NCBI GenBank assembly: GCA_947166305.1
Contig: CAMVDV010000002.1
Span: forward strand, 1 to 64,000
Length of the DNA stretch: 64,000 nt
Reading direction: 5' to 3'
From: an uncultured Prevotellaceae bacterium
GTDB lineage: Bacteria > Bacteroidota > Bacteroidia > Bacteroidales > Bacteroidaceae
Below the pieces are notes generated by a model. That model was given only the letters and a program-made list of their open reading frames with translations. It made no database searches and was not told where the DNA came from. Positions 17,383 through 26,278 of this stretch are shown piece by piece; the stretch's first letter is position 1; each line of letters opens with the position of its first letter. A program made the translations under genes and the position numbers.

Positions 17383-18420
17383 TTATATCAGCGGCATTCC
17401 TGCCTCTCTGCATTCCTGCCTCATGCTGTCGGGCCAGATGCTGGCCTGTGTCTCTCCGATGTGCGCCTTGTGCAGAAGCACCATGCAAAGCCTGCTTTGT
17501 CCGATGCCGCCGCCTATGGTTAAAGGCAACGAACCTTCGATGAGACGGCGATGGAAGTAGAGTTCCTTGCGTTCTTCCTTTCCCTGAAGCGCAAGCTGAC
17601 GGAGCAAAGCGTCCTTGTCCACGCGGATGCCCATCGAACTGAGCTCGATGCTACGGCCAAGCAAAGGATACCAGACGAGCAAGTCGCCGTTGAGTCCCTC
17701 GTAGCCGCTCTCGTTTGGTGTGCTCCAGTCGTCGTAGTCGGGAGCGCGAAGGTCGTGTTCCTTGCCGTCGCTCAGCTTGCCTCCTATACCTATTATAAAT
17801 ACTGCGCCGTACTTCTGACAGATGAGATGCTCGCGCTCCTTCTGAGTCTTGTCGGGAAACATCTGCAGAAGTTCTTCGCTGTGAATGAAGTGAACGTCCT
17901 CGGGGAGAAAAGGTTTCAGTTGCGTGTAGGTTTCGCAGATGAAGAACTCCGTGCGGAGGATGGCACTGTAAATCTTCCTGACGATGCGCTTGAGGTAGGC
18001 TTCGTTGCGGTTCTCTGCAAGCAGAACCCGTTCCCAGTCCCATTGATCCACATAGAGGCTGTGCAGGTTGTCGAGCTCCTCGTCGGCACGAATGGCGTTC
18101 ATGTCCGTGACGATGCCAAAGCCGGGCTGTGTCTTGTACTCGGCCAACGTGAGGCGTTTCCACTTCGCAAGCGAGTGAACCACCTCGGCCACGGCGTCGT
18201 CCATGTCCTTGATGGGGAACGAAACCGGTCGCTCCACACCGTTGAGGTCGTCGTTGATGCCAAGGCCGCGCAACACAAATAGCGGTGCCGTGACACGACG
18301 CAACCTCAGTTCCGTACTGAGGCTGCACAGGAAGAAGTCCTTTATTTTCTTTATTGCCTGTTCCGTCTGACCAAGGTCGAGCAACGACGTATAGTCGGCA
18401 GGCTTCAGAAGCTTACTCAT
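17383..18420 (-). CDS. asnA: Asparagine synthetase A (aspartate-ammonia ligase)
   Basis: A 345-residue ATP-dependent enzyme that makes asparagine from aspartate and ammonia. The fold is that of class II aminoacyl-tRNA synthetases. Visible family segments include VTAPLFVLRGLGINDDLNG, SVEYDWE-like text (LYVDQWDWE), FIIGIGGKLSDGKEHDLRAPDYDDW and the closing motif GGGIGQSRLCMVLL. Length is as expected. It lies 97 bases upstream of the receptor gene on the same strand; an AT-rich spacer of CTTAACTCTTAA repeats separates them. It has its own promoter. Confidence 0.96.
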   Translation of the reverse strand: MSKLLKPADYTSLLDLGQTEQAIKKIKDFFLCSLSTELRLRRVTAPLFVLRGLGINDDLNGVERPVSFPIKDMDDAVAEVVHSLAKWKRLTLAEYKTQPGFGIVTDMNAIRADEELDNLHSLYVDQWDWERVLLAENRNEAYLKRIVRKIYSAILRTEFFICETYTQLKPFLPEDVHFIHSEELLQMFPDKTQKEREHLICQKYGAVFIIGIGGKLSDGKEHDLRAPDYDDWSTPNESGYEGLNGDLLVWYPLLGRSIELSSMGIRVDKDALLRQLALQGKEERKELYFHRRLIEGSLPLTIGGGIGQSRLCMVLLHKAHIGETQASIWPDSMRQECREAGMPLI

Positions 18421-18457
18421 GGCTGTCTTTTCGTTAAATAACTTTCAAATTTCAACG

Positions 18458-18465
18458 CAAAGGTA
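18458..18465 (-). promoter_or_regulatory. -7 box of asnA
   Basis: TACCTTTG on the minus strand, about 37 bases before the start codon. A GTTGG at about -33 is a partial match. Confidence 0.5.
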
Positions 18466-18572
18466 GGACTTTTATTTCATCTTGCCAACAAAACAGACGA
18501 AAAAGTTTCACTATATGTCCGAAACGTGACAAAAGGCTGACATTCTGCTGTGCTTCAGCCTACTTTCTTTGC

Positions 18573-19541
18573 CTAAAAAGCATCGCTTTCAGTGGTTTCA
18601 GCGACAAGTCGGATGGTGTCGGCATAGTTGAAGTCCCACTTGATTCCGAATCCTGTCTGCCCAGGAGTGACGTCGACGCTACCTCCCTCAAATACCTTGC
18701 CTGTCCATTCGGTCAGATAGTTGATGCGAAGGGGGACTCCAGCGAAGTGGATTTCGTTGAGCACGGCATTGCCTTCGCCGATGGCCTGCACGGTGTAGTC
18801 GGTCGTAATCTCTGCTTTGGGCAGGAAAAGGAAGGACGTGAAAGCTAAATTCTGTTCGCCAATATTGTCGGCGGGCACAGTGATGTCCGACGTCCGTCCT
18901 GTGCTTTCAGTCGCAAAGCCAGTTGTGGCATCGAGCACCACACCGCCTGCATCGGTGCTGAAGCGCATCGCCTTCAGCTCTGCAGGAATGGCTTCTTCGG
19001 CCGTCACACGGAAAGCCGACACCACACGCCTTAGCGTAACTTCATGCTGAAGTTCTGAGTTATCGTCGAGCGTGAACTCATCGTAGGAGAGGAACGTGTT
19101 GGGCACATAGTCGTCCGCCCAAGAGATATGTTTGGGCGAAACGATATTGCAGGTCTTTGAACCATTGAAGCCGAGCACCAGCACGCGGTAATGACCGCCA
19201 AGAGGCAAGCTGACTGTGAACTGAAGATAAGCTGTCGGATTCTTTTGATAGTCTGCATGGTCATGCTGAACAGGCGCGACCACTTGCTTGCCGCTTTCTG
19301 CATCATAGACCGTCAGGAGCAGATGTGCCAGCGTCGCTATCTCATACGACGACATGGCCCGCGTGGTCTGCGAGGCGGAAATATCGTCGAAGTTCATCTG
19401 ACGATAGTTCGTGACGGAGAACGTCACCGTGCATTGTCCGTCGGGGGCTGCGGCATCGTCGGGCCCCGACTGGCAGGCTGAAAGCATTAGGAGACTGGAG
19501 ATCAGTATAAGGTAAAGGCTGTTGACATTTCTGCACGACAT
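18573..19541 (-). CDS. Lipoprotein of the FimB/Mfa2 fimbrial-anchor type
   Basis: A 322-residue lipoprotein with lipobox LLMLSAC (Cys near residue 23). The body is two beta-rich halves. The N-terminal half starts with CTVTFSVTNYRQM and contains LAHLLLTVYDAESGK; the region LRRVVSAFRVTAEEAIP is typical of FimB/Mfa2-like anchors, which cap and tether Bacteroidales fimbriae at the cell surface. No fimbrial shaft gene adjoins it, so a role in fimbriae is inference from fold-like features only. It is transcribed from its own promoter (19569-19576). Confidence 0.6.
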   Translation of the reverse strand: MSCRNVNSLYLILISSLLMLSACQSGPDDAAAPDGQCTVTFSVTNYRQMNFDDISASQTTRAMSSYEIATLAHLLLTVYDAESGKQVVAPVQHDHADYQKNPTAYLQFTVSLPLGGHYRVLVLGFNGSKTCNIVSPKHISWADDYVPNTFLSYDEFTLDDNSELQHEVTLRRVVSAFRVTAEEAIPAELKAMRFSTDAGGVVLDATTGFATESTGRTSDITVPADNIGEQNLAFTSFLFLPKAEITTDYTVQAIGEGNAVLNEIHFAGVPLRINYLTEWTGKVFEGGSVDVTPGQTGFGIKWDFNYADTIRLVAETTESDAF

Positions 19542-19568
19542 TTTCTTTCATTCTTTGCGTTGCAGACA

Positions 19569-19576
19569 CAAAGTTA
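19569..19576 (-). promoter_or_regulatory. -7 box of the FimB-like lipoprotein gene
   Basis: TAACTTTG on the minus strand, 27 bases upstream of the start codon, with CTTG 20 bases further upstream as a weak -33 element. Confidence 0.5.
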
Positions 19577-19715
19577 CTGCCTTTTTGCTTACGATGCAAG
19601 AAAGCAGGGCAGAAAGTTTCGGTTGCCTGCCAAAAAGCCTTTCTTCTGCTGGCAAACAAGCTCCCCAGGCAAGGGATTGCCGGCGAGGATTATAGGCTTT
19701 GTAGGCTTAACGGGC

Positions 19716-21917
19716 TTATTGCCCCACCACGATGCGCAGTTCCTTGCCCTGGGCAAGGTCGTCGTGCCGCACGAACCAGCCGTCGAGGGGCTTGCCGCCA
19801 ACGGTGATGCCCTTTATCTTCTCGCCGTTGCCTTCGCGAACGATGTCGAACGTTTGGCCGTCGCCAAGGGTGAAGTGAACTTTGCTGAAGAGAGGCACCG
19901 TGACGATGTACTCCGGGTCGGCAGGAGAATAGGTGTAGATGCCGATGGCGTTGAGTGCGAACCATGCCGACATCTCGCCTGCGTCGTCCATTCCTGCGTA
20001 GGCGAGGCCTTCCTTGCCCATGCCGTAGTACTTGTGCATCAGCGTGTTCAGCACATGTTGGGCTTTCTCCTGGCGGTCGATGAAGTAGTAGGTGTACGGA
20101 ATGCTGTGCCCTGGTTGGTTGCCATGGCAGTAGGTTCCGAGGTAGCCGGTGAGGTTCCAGGCCTCATATCCGCCGCAAGGTGTGCTGAACAGAGAGTCGA
20201 GCTTCTGCTCCACGGCCTGTTTGGAGGGATAGAGCGCGAGCATTCCCATCGGGTCGTGAGGGGCAAAGAAGAGCGAGTTCCAGGCGTCGGCCTCTCGGTA
20301 CATATACTGATAATAGGGATAGTTAGGGCGGAAGTCCTCAATCCAGAGTGCTTTGCCGTCTCGAATCACCTTGCCGCGCCAGAATCCTGTCGAGGCATCG
20401 AAGAGGTTTTTATAGTTCTGGGAATGCTTCATCAGCAGCTTCTCGTTCTTTTTATCCTTGAGCTCATGGGCGACGAGAGCCGTGGCGTAGTCGTCGTAGG
20501 CGTACTCCAAGGTCTTTGTCACCGAGCCTTTGTACTCGTTTTCGGTGCGGACGTCGGTCGTGTCTTTCTCCGAAATCCATCCGCGCTCCAGGTATTCATC
20601 GAGGTAACGGCGTCCTCCGCGACCCGGCACCGTGGCATTCTTGAGCATGAGCGCATAGGCTCGCTTGAGGTCGAAGCCTTTGATGCCTCTCAGCCAAGAG
20701 CCTGAAACGAACGTAGATGCGTGGTCGCCATGGAAGAAAGAGGGCATGTAGCCGCCGTGCGCCTCGCCCCGTTCGATGCAGGATTTGATGATGTCTGTGG
20801 CGACGTCGGGCGTTATCATGCCCAAGAGGATGAGCTTGTTGCGGTAAGTGTCCCAGAAGGATGGGTTGGTGTAGTAGCGGAAGTCGCCCTTCCTGACCTG
20901 TCCGTCGTCGCCGGGGTACTCGCCGTTGACGTCGCTGCGGAGGTGAGGGAAGAGGAACACGCGGTAGAGCGTCGAGTAGAGCATCGTGCGCTCCCAGTCC
21001 GTGCCGCCTTCCACGCGGACGTGCGAAAGCAGTTCGTTCCACTGCCTTTCAGCGTCGCCACGAACTTCGTCGAAGGTCTTTCCGGTCAACTCAGCCTGCA
21101 GGTTCTGCTTGGCATTCTCGACAGAAACGAACGAGAAACCTATCCTGAGCTCCACTTTCCGATTGGCGCGAGGCTCCTTCAGCGTGACGATATTGGGCAC
21201 TCTCTGCATCCACTCGCCTCCCCGCCGCTGTCCTTCTGCCATGGCTGGCGTGGGAAGCGGGGCGATGCCGGCTATGTCCTCCGACAGCTCGGCGTGAAAA
21301 TAGATGCGCCCTTCGCCGTCCTGAAAGCCCTCGAAACTGCGGTCGCCGGTTTGCTTCAACTCCCAATGTCGGGGATTATTGTTGGAGCGGGCGATGTCGA
21401 TAAGTATCTGTCTGTGTGAGCCTTCGGGATAAGTGTACCGATGAAAGCCGCAGCGGAGGGTGGAAGTGAGTTCTGCGTTGACATGATAACGGTCGAGCAG
21501 GACACGATAGAAGCCGGGATGTGCCTCCTCTTCCGTGTGGCGGAAGAGCGAGCGATAGCTTTGCGGCGTCGGTCCTCCCTCGGCTGTGACGGGCAGTATG
21601 GGCAGGTGGAGGAGGTTCCAATGCCCCTTGCTGGTGTGGGCAAAGCCGTAGATGAACTCATCTTCGTACTGATAGCCGGAGCCACTTCGGTACATCGTGA
21701 CGGGCGTGAGCTGTACCATCGCGTTGGGCAATGCTGCACCGGGATACGTCTCTGCACCCCAAGGTCGCTTCTCTACCGTGCGGATGTAGCCTAAATCTTC
21801 TGGCGTCCAGAGCGTTGTGGTGCCCATGAAGGGGTTGACATACTGGATAACATTCTGGCTTTGAACCATGAGGATGGCACTCAAAGCGAAGCAAAACGTG
21901 AGGAAGAACCTTTTCAT
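19716..21917 (-). CDS. GH92 family alpha-mannosidase
   Basis: A 733-residue secreted glycoside hydrolase, probably an exo-alpha-mannosidase acting on mannan or N-glycan chains. Residues 1-20 are a signal peptide. The N-terminal domain starts with the family signature VNPFMGT and PGAALPNAMVQLTPVT; the catalytic (alpha/alpha)6 part contains SFWDTYRNKL, GYMPSFFHGDHAS, and GMDDAGEMSAWFALNAIGIY, equivalent to the GNDDxGxMSAW motif of GH92. GH92 enzymes are calcium-dependent and inverting. It shares its strand with the GH99-like gene upstream (165-base gap holding a 22-bp array). Confidence 0.9.
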   Translation of the reverse strand: MKRFFLTFCFALSAILMVQSQNVIQYVNPFMGTTTLWTPEDLGYIRTVEKRPWGAETYPGAALPNAMVQLTPVTMYRSGSGYQYEDEFIYGFAHTSKGHWNLLHLPILPVTAEGGPTPQSYRSLFRHTEEEAHPGFYRVLLDRYHVNAELTSTLRCGFHRYTYPEGSHRQILIDIARSNNNPRHWELKQTGDRSFEGFQDGEGRIYFHAELSEDIAGIAPLPTPAMAEGQRRGGEWMQRVPNIVTLKEPRANRKVELRIGFSFVSVENAKQNLQAELTGKTFDEVRGDAERQWNELLSHVRVEGGTDWERTMLYSTLYRVFLFPHLRSDVNGEYPGDDGQVRKGDFRYYTNPSFWDTYRNKLILLGMITPDVATDIIKSCIERGEAHGGYMPSFFHGDHASTFVSGSWLRGIKGFDLKRAYALMLKNATVPGRGGRRYLDEYLERGWISEKDTTDVRTENEYKGSVTKTLEYAYDDYATALVAHELKDKKNEKLLMKHSQNYKNLFDASTGFWRGKVIRDGKALWIEDFRPNYPYYQYMYREADAWNSLFFAPHDPMGMLALYPSKQAVEQKLDSLFSTPCGGYEAWNLTGYLGTYCHGNQPGHSIPYTYYFIDRQEKAQHVLNTLMHKYYGMGKEGLAYAGMDDAGEMSAWFALNAIGIYTYSPADPEYIVTVPLFSKVHFTLGDGQTFDIVREGNGEKIKGITVGGKPLDGWFVRHDDLAQGKELRIVVGQ

Positions 21918-21992
21918 ATTTATTATATATAATGTGTATTTTCCTATTTGACTGTGCAGGGTGGGAAAACGTTTAATGTCGCCCCCGAAAAC

Positions 21993-22080
21993 TCAGCGTG
22001 CTGCGATTGCCATCTCAACGTGCTGCGATTGGCATCTCAGCGTGCTGCGTTTGACATCTCAACGTGTTGCGTCCGTCGGC
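21993..22080. repeat. 22-bp tandem array B (4 units)
   Basis: Four units start at 21993, 22015, 22037 and 22059, each carrying CGTGCTGCGATTGCCATC or a variant (GGCATC, TTGACATC, and a diverged last unit). It ends one base before the stop codon of the GH99-like gene and lies in the spacer to the GH92 gene. Confidence 0.85.
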
Positions 22081-22081
22081 T

Positions 22082-23941
22082 TCACTGCCGGAGTGTCCAG
22101 ACGAAACGGTAGAAGAAGCGTCGGTTGGGGGCTGTATCGCCTGTGGTTGAGACGCTTATGATGTCTTCGACGTCGGTGGGATTGTCCGCCCACTTGAAGC
22201 TGAAGTCCATCTTCTTCGCGGTCTGCCCGATGAGCTTACGCGGCACGGCTATCTCCACGGCGTTCTTGCCCACGCGGGTTTCCACGTCCCAGCTGCCTTT
22301 TGAATTTATCAGTTTTGAATTTTGAATGAGGTAGTCGTGCTTTCCGTCCTCGTCGGTATCGATGAGGAGCAACATCCAATTCGGGTCCGAACTGGGTGAA
22401 AGCGGCTGGGCTGTCTCGGCAGCAAAATAGACGTTGCGTTTATCGACGGCCACAAGGCAACGCGTGATGTCGTTTCGGCCCGTGCTGTCGGTGTAGTGAT
22501 GATTGCCGTAGCCGTCCCAGTCGCGGTGGATGACGTCGCCTCGTGTGTCGAGAAAACTGCTGTCGGAGGGCCATTCGTCGAGTCTTCCGTCGAGCGTAAT
22601 ATGCTGATAGCCTGCATGAACAGGCATCGGGCTGACGCCCTTATAGCGCCGAATGTTCTGCACCATCTGCATATAGTAAGCGTCTGTCCAGCCATCTTTC
22701 ATCGGGGCGATGGTTCGGTTGAACTCGGCATTGTACTGGTCAACAAAGTAGAATGGGTTGTCCTTCCTGCCCAGGAAGTCGATGTGCATGTCGGCCTGTC
22801 CGCTTGGGTCCTTGCCGTTCTTGTACTTTCCTGCAGTCCACTCGTTCCAGTCGTTGAGGTAGATGAAGTCGGGGTCCACGCTGAGTGCCTCGTCCCAACG
22901 GTCTTGGAAGTAGATGCCGTACTGTGTGGGCGCCTCGCGCTCCTCGCCAAGCCAGGGCACGAATGCTTTCCGTGGCATATCCTTGCCGTCGAGCGACGGC
23001 TCTCCCGTCTCGCGTCGCCAGCTCTTGCCGGTGATGCTGATGGGGTGCTGAGCAGGCGTCACGGCCATCTCCTCCATGCGACCTTGGTGCTTAGAGCACA
23101 GTTCCTCGGGCTTCAGGGCTGCCACTTTCGGGTCGTTCATCTCGTAGCCAAAGCTCCATTTATCTTCGCCGCCGACGTACGGAGCACCCGCCCATGTGTG
23201 ATAGCCCCACCACATATTCCTCAGCGTGAAGAACTGGCGGACCTCCTCGCTGTAGTCTTTTCCATGTTGTCCGCCGTTCGGATTGGCATCGACGGTGGGC
23301 GTGGCGTTGTAGAGAAGCAAGGGTTTGCCCTCCCAATAAAACCAACAATCCTGATAGCGAGGCGTCTTGTAGAAGCGCTCGTAGAGGCTCTCCACCACAT
23401 CGACCACGTTGCCATTGAATGCCCAAAAGCAGAACTTGGGCACTTTGTTGCCCAGGGCCTTCATTTCCTGCATGGTCTGAAAGAGAACTTCCCACTCGTC
23501 CCAATAGCAGACAGCGTTGGTCACGTCCATGATGAGCACGTCAACGCCGGCATCGGCAAGCATCGAAAGGTCGTGGAAGCAGACGTATTTGTCCTTGCTC
23601 AGAAAGTATCCATACTCGGGTTCGCCCCAATGATAAGTGGCATAAGGGAAGTCCGGCAGGCCGCGCGTACACATCGAATCGGCCTCGATACGCTTCGAGA
23701 CGTCGTAGGTATAAGGCTGTCCGTCGTGATGGTCCGGCGTGTGCCAGGTGATATAAAAGATGCCGACGGTGCGCTGCTTGTCCGTCTTGAGCGGAAAGTC
23801 CTCGGCTGTCGGCAAGGTTCGGCCAAGACCGTCGGTCGCCACCCAAGTTTCAGACCCCCCTACCCCCTTAAGGGGGAGTATTTCGCCGCAGCATATAGAG
23901 GAACAGATAGACAAGAGGATGGCAAGATAGTATTTATTCAT
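22082..23941 (-). CDS. GH99/GH71-like secreted glycosidase with C-terminal CBM9-like domain
   Basis: A 619-residue exported protein. A short signal (SICSSICC) could be lipidated. Residues about 55-420 resemble the (beta/alpha)8 domain of GH99/GH71 enzymes: VGIFYITWH opening strand, YGYFLSKD, ADAGVDVLIMDVTN, and YLNDWNEWTAGK near residue 362. In GH99 endo-mannosidases the corresponding motif is NEWHE with two catalytic glutamates; here the second is alanine. Residues about 470-619 (ITLDGRLDEWP onward) look like a CBM9/DOMON-type beta-sandwich. Downstream GH92 supports a mannose-glycan role. The first ~30 residues overlap a dispersed palindromic repeat that encodes ILPLKGVGGSE. Confidence 0.65.
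   Translation of the reverse strand: MNKYYLAILLSICSSICCGEILPLKGVGGSETWVATDGLGRTLPTAEDFPLKTDKQRTVGIFYITWHTPDHHDGQPYTYDVSKRIEADSMCTRGLPDFPYATYHWGEPEYGYFLSKDKYVCFHDLSMLADAGVDVLIMDVTNAVCYWDEWEVLFQTMQEMKALGNKVPKFCFWAFNGNVVDVVESLYERFYKTPRYQDCWFYWEGKPLLLYNATPTVDANPNGGQHGKDYSEEVRQFFTLRNMWWGYHTWAGAPYVGGEDKWSFGYEMNDPKVAALKPEELCSKHQGRMEEMAVTPAQHPISITGKSWRRETGEPSLDGKDMPRKAFVPWLGEEREAPTQYGIYFQDRWDEALSVDPDFIYLNDWNEWTAGKYKNGKDPSGQADMHIDFLGRKDNPFYFVDQYNAEFNRTIAPMKDGWTDAYYMQMVQNIRRYKGVSPMPVHAGYQHITLDGRLDEWPSDSSFLDTRGDVIHRDWDGYGNHHYTDSTGRNDITRCLVAVDKRNVYFAAETAQPLSPSSDPNWMLLLIDTDEDGKHDYLIQNSKLINSKGSWDVETRVGKNAVEIAVPRKLIGQTAKKMDFSFKWADNPTDVEDIISVSTTGDTAPNRRFFYRFVWTLRQ
23852..23880. repeat. C/G-rich palindromic repeat, left arm (inside GH99-like gene)
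   Basis: Core CCCCCTTAAGGGGG. It matches 23959-23986 in inverted orientation at 25 of 28 positions and is translated in the GH99-like protein as ILPLKGVGGSE. Confidence 0.8.
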
Positions 23942-23958
23942 AGTTGTAACATAAAAGG

Positions 23959-23986
23959 ACTCCCCCTAAAGGGGGCAAGGGGGTCT
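23959..23986. repeat. C/G-rich palindromic repeat, right arm (between typA and GH99-like gene)
   Basis: Inverted copy of 23852-23880, core CCCCCTAAAGGGGG, ending on the base before the typA stop codon. It probably also forms a hairpin in the 45-base spacer between the two genes. Confidence 0.8.
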
Positions 23987-25789
23987 TTACTCCTTATTCG
24001 CCCTCTTCCGCTCCAGATGGTCAAGGATGACCTTGCGCATCCTCATGCTCTTGGGCGTCACCTCAACGTACTCGTCGGCCTTGATGTACTCCAAAGCCTC
24101 TTCGAGCGAGAAGATGGTGGCCGGAATGATATGGGCTTTCTCGTCCGTTCCGCTGGCACGGACGTTCGTCAGCTGCTTGGCCTTGCAGACGTTGATAACG
24201 ATATCGTTCTCGTGGACGTGCTCTCCGACGACCTGTCCGGCATAGACCTGATCCTGCGGCTCAATGAAGAAGCGGCCACGATCCTGCAGATGGTCGATGG
24301 CGTATGCGTAGGCATTGCCGCTTTCCAAAGCAATGAGCGAACCGTTCACGCGACGGTTGATGTCGCCTTTATACGGCTGATATTCCTTGAAACGATGGGC
24401 TATGATGGCTTCGCCCTGGCTGGCCGTGAGCATATTCGTGCGCAGACCGATGATGCCACGGCTGGGGATGAGGAACTCGATATTGACTCGCTCGCCCTGG
24501 CTCTCCATGCTTGTCATCTCGCCTTTACGCCTCGTGACCATGTCTATCATCTTCGAGGCAAACTCCTCCGGCACGTTGATGGTCATCTCCTCGATGGGTT
24601 CGCACTTCACGCCGTCTATTTCCTTATATATTACTTGCGGCTGTCCCACCTGCAGTTCATAGCCTTCCCTGCGCATTGTTTCAATGAGAACCGACAGATG
24701 CAAAACGCCTCGGCCGGAAACAATCCAGCGGTCGGTATAGCCTTCTGGCACTTCAACTCGCAAGGCGAGATTCTTTTCGAGCTCACGCTCCAAGCGCTCT
24801 CCGATGTGACGGCTCGTGCAGTATTTGCCCTCCTTGCCAAAGAAAGGCGAGTCGTTGATGGTGAAAAGCATCGACATCGTCGGCTCGTCAATGCTGATGG
24901 GAGGCAGAGGTTCGGGATTCTCGAAGTCGCAAATCGTGTCGCCAATCTCGAAGTGTTCCAGGCCCACGATGGCACAGATGTCGCCCGAGCTGACCTCGGA
25001 TGTCTTCTGTCGCCCCATGCCCGTGAAGGTGTGGAGTTCCTTGATCTTCGTCTTCTCCAGCTGACCGTTGCGATGAGCAATGGTGATGTTCATGCCCTCG
25101 CGCAGAGTGCCACGATGAACTCTGCCGACTGCGATGCGACCTGTATAGTTTGAATAGTCCAAGCTGGTGATGAGCATCTGCGGCGTTCCCTCGAGAACTT
25201 GAGGCTCTGGAATGTACTTGAGGATGCAGTCGAGCAGATAGGTGATGTCGGTCGAAGGCTTTTGCCAGTCCTCAGCCATCCATCCTTGCTTTGCCGAGCC
25301 GTAGATGACGGGGAAGTCAAGCTGCTCTTCCGTGGCATCGAGGTCGCACATCAGGTCGAACACCATCTCATAGACCTCCTCCGGACGGCAGTTGGGCTTG
25401 TCAACCTTATTGATGACGACGACAGGCTTCAAGCCAATCTGAAGGGCTTTCTGCAGGACGAAGCGCGTCTGCGGCATGGGCCCCTCGAAGGCATCGACCA
25501 GTAGCAGACAGCCGTCTGCCATGTTCAGGACACGTTCCACCTCGCCGCCGAAGTCCGAGTGACCCGGAGTGTCGATGATGTTTATCTTTGTTCCTTTGTA
25601 GTTAATGCTGACGTTCTTGGAGAGAATGGTAATGCCTCGCTCCCTTTCCAGCTCATTGTTGTCGAGCATAAGCTCGCCTGTCTGCTGGTTTTCGCGAAAG
25701 AGATTACCAGCCAAAAGCATTTTATCCACGAGAGTTGTCTTGCCATGATCGACGTGGGCAATGATGGCGATGTTTCTGATGCTTTGCAT
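23987..25789 (-). CDS. typA: Ribosome-associated GTPase TypA/BipA
   Basis: A 600-residue translational GTPase that binds ribosomes and assists 50S assembly, especially under stress. G1 is [16 protein letters not shown]3 is [14 protein letters not shown] and G4 is INKVDKPN. Domain II, EF-G-like domains III and V, and the TypA-specific C-terminal domain follow in normal order ([35 protein letters not shown]). Length is as usual. A perfectly spaced promoter precedes it. The GH99-like gene starts 45 bases downstream and may be partly cotranscribed. Confidence 0.96.
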   Translation of the reverse strand: MQSIRNIAIIAHVDHGKTTLVDKMLLAGNLFRENQQTGELMLDNNELERERGITILSKNVSINYKGTKINIIDTPGHSDFGGEVERVLNMADGCLLLVDAFEGPMPQTRFVLQKALQIGLKPVVVINKVDKPNCRPEEVYEMVFDLMCDLDATEEQLDFPVIYGSAKQGWMAEDWQKPSTDITYLLDCILKYIPEPQVLEGTPQMLITSLDYSNYTGRIAVGRVHRGTLREGMNITIAHRNGQLEKTKIKELHTFTGMGRQKTSEVSSGDICAIVGLEHFEIGDTICDFENPEPLPPISIDEPTMSMLFTINDSPFFGKEGKYCTSRHIGERLERELEKNLALRVEVPEGYTDRWIVSGRGVLHLSVLIETMRREGYELQVGQPQVIYKEIDGVKCEPIEEMTINVPEEFASKMIDMVTRRKGEMTSMESQGERVNIEFLIPSRGIIGLRTNMLTASQGEAIIAHRFKEYQPYKGDINRRVNGSLIALESGNAYAYAIDHLQDRGRFFIEPQDQVYAGQVVGEHVHENDIVINVCKAKQLTNVRASGTDEKAHIIPATIFSLEEALEYIKADEYVEVTPKSMRMRKVILDHLERKRANKE

Positions 25790-25811
25790 ACTTTACTGTT
25801 AAATTCGCGTG

Positions 25812-25842
25812 CAAAGGTACGAAAAAGTGAGAACAATACAAA
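25812..25842 (-). promoter_or_regulatory. Promoter of typA
   Basis: On the minus strand TTTG (25839-25842), 19-base spacer, TACCTTTG (25812-25819), 22 bases before the start codon. Confidence 0.7.
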
Positions 25843-25970
25843 GCAAAAAGAAATGTTTTCTTTTGCTTTTATTGTCGAGCGCCCCAGTAGCTCGACGAAG
25901 TCAAGGTACGAAAAAAAGGGAAAAGGTAAAAGTGAATAGTGAAAAATGAGAGCAAGAAAAGCCAAAAATG

Positions 25971-26066
25971 TAGGGACGCGCCGTGCGCGTCCGCCAAATC
26001 CGCACGAACAAGGCGGCGCGGCGTTCTGTCGGATTTGTAATCCGACAGCATCGAATATAAGCATTT
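25971..26066. repeat. Composite dispersed repeat (TAGGGACGCGCC plus CTGTCGGATT hairpin)
   Basis: TAGGGACGCGCCGTGCGCG (from 25971) is repeated in inverted orientation near 27967-27992 and in variant form at 59140-59163. A perfect 10-bp stem, CTGTCGGATT with AATCCGACAG around TGT (26026-26048), follows, then a weaker second copy (GCATTTGTAATGCGAC). Such sequences resemble REP-like elements common in Bacteroidota. Confidence 0.65.
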
Positions 26067-26108
26067 GTAATGCGACAAAAAACGTGAGTTGAGGGGAAAT
26101 TAAAAACT

Positions 26109-26196
26109 CCGCGTGCGGGAAATGGAAATTCCGCGTGCGGAGTTCGTCATCGCCGCACGCGGAGATGGTCAACGCCGCGTGCGGAGTTTGCCAGCG
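26109..26196. repeat. 22-bp tandem array D (4 units)
   Basis: Four exact 22-bp units start at 26109, 26131, 26153 and 26175, each opening CCGCGTGCGG or CCGCACGCGG. The last unit (GCGGAGTTTGCCAGCG) resembles the units of array C at 40453. Confidence 0.85.
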
Positions 26197-26278
26197 CGGG
26201 CTGCCTTTTTTATGGCAGCCCGCAATGAATCAAATTGTCAAATGAATCGAATGCGTGCAAAGCACGCGGTGAAGGGTT

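Larger units (their letters stand above)
25790..26278. other. Repeat-rich intergenic region upstream of typA
   Basis: No gene found. It holds the typA promoter (25812-25842), an AT-rich stretch, a composite dispersed repeat (25971-26066), a 22-bp array (26109-26196), a 10-bp stem-loop with a T-rich loop (26196-26205 with 26214-26223), and a small GCGTGC hairpin (26253-26267) just past the FISUMP 2 stop codon. Confidence 0.6.

Noticed and set aside
19600..19715. Possible ninth 22-bp array between the FimB-like and GH92 genes
   Set aside because: The text contains GCCAAAAAGCC, GGCAAACAAGC and GGCAAGGGATTGCC with roughly similar spacing, but units do not align convincingly at a fixed 22-bp phase.
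22496..25153. Rightward 885-codon open frame across the GH99-like and typA genes
   Set aside because: It crosses two well-supported leftward genes and their spacer and shows no family motif.
18573..25789. A classical polysaccharide utilisation locus built around GH92 and the GH99-like gene
   Set aside because: No SusC/SusD pair, hybrid two-component regulator or anti-sigma system is adjacent; only the two glycosidase genes are linked.
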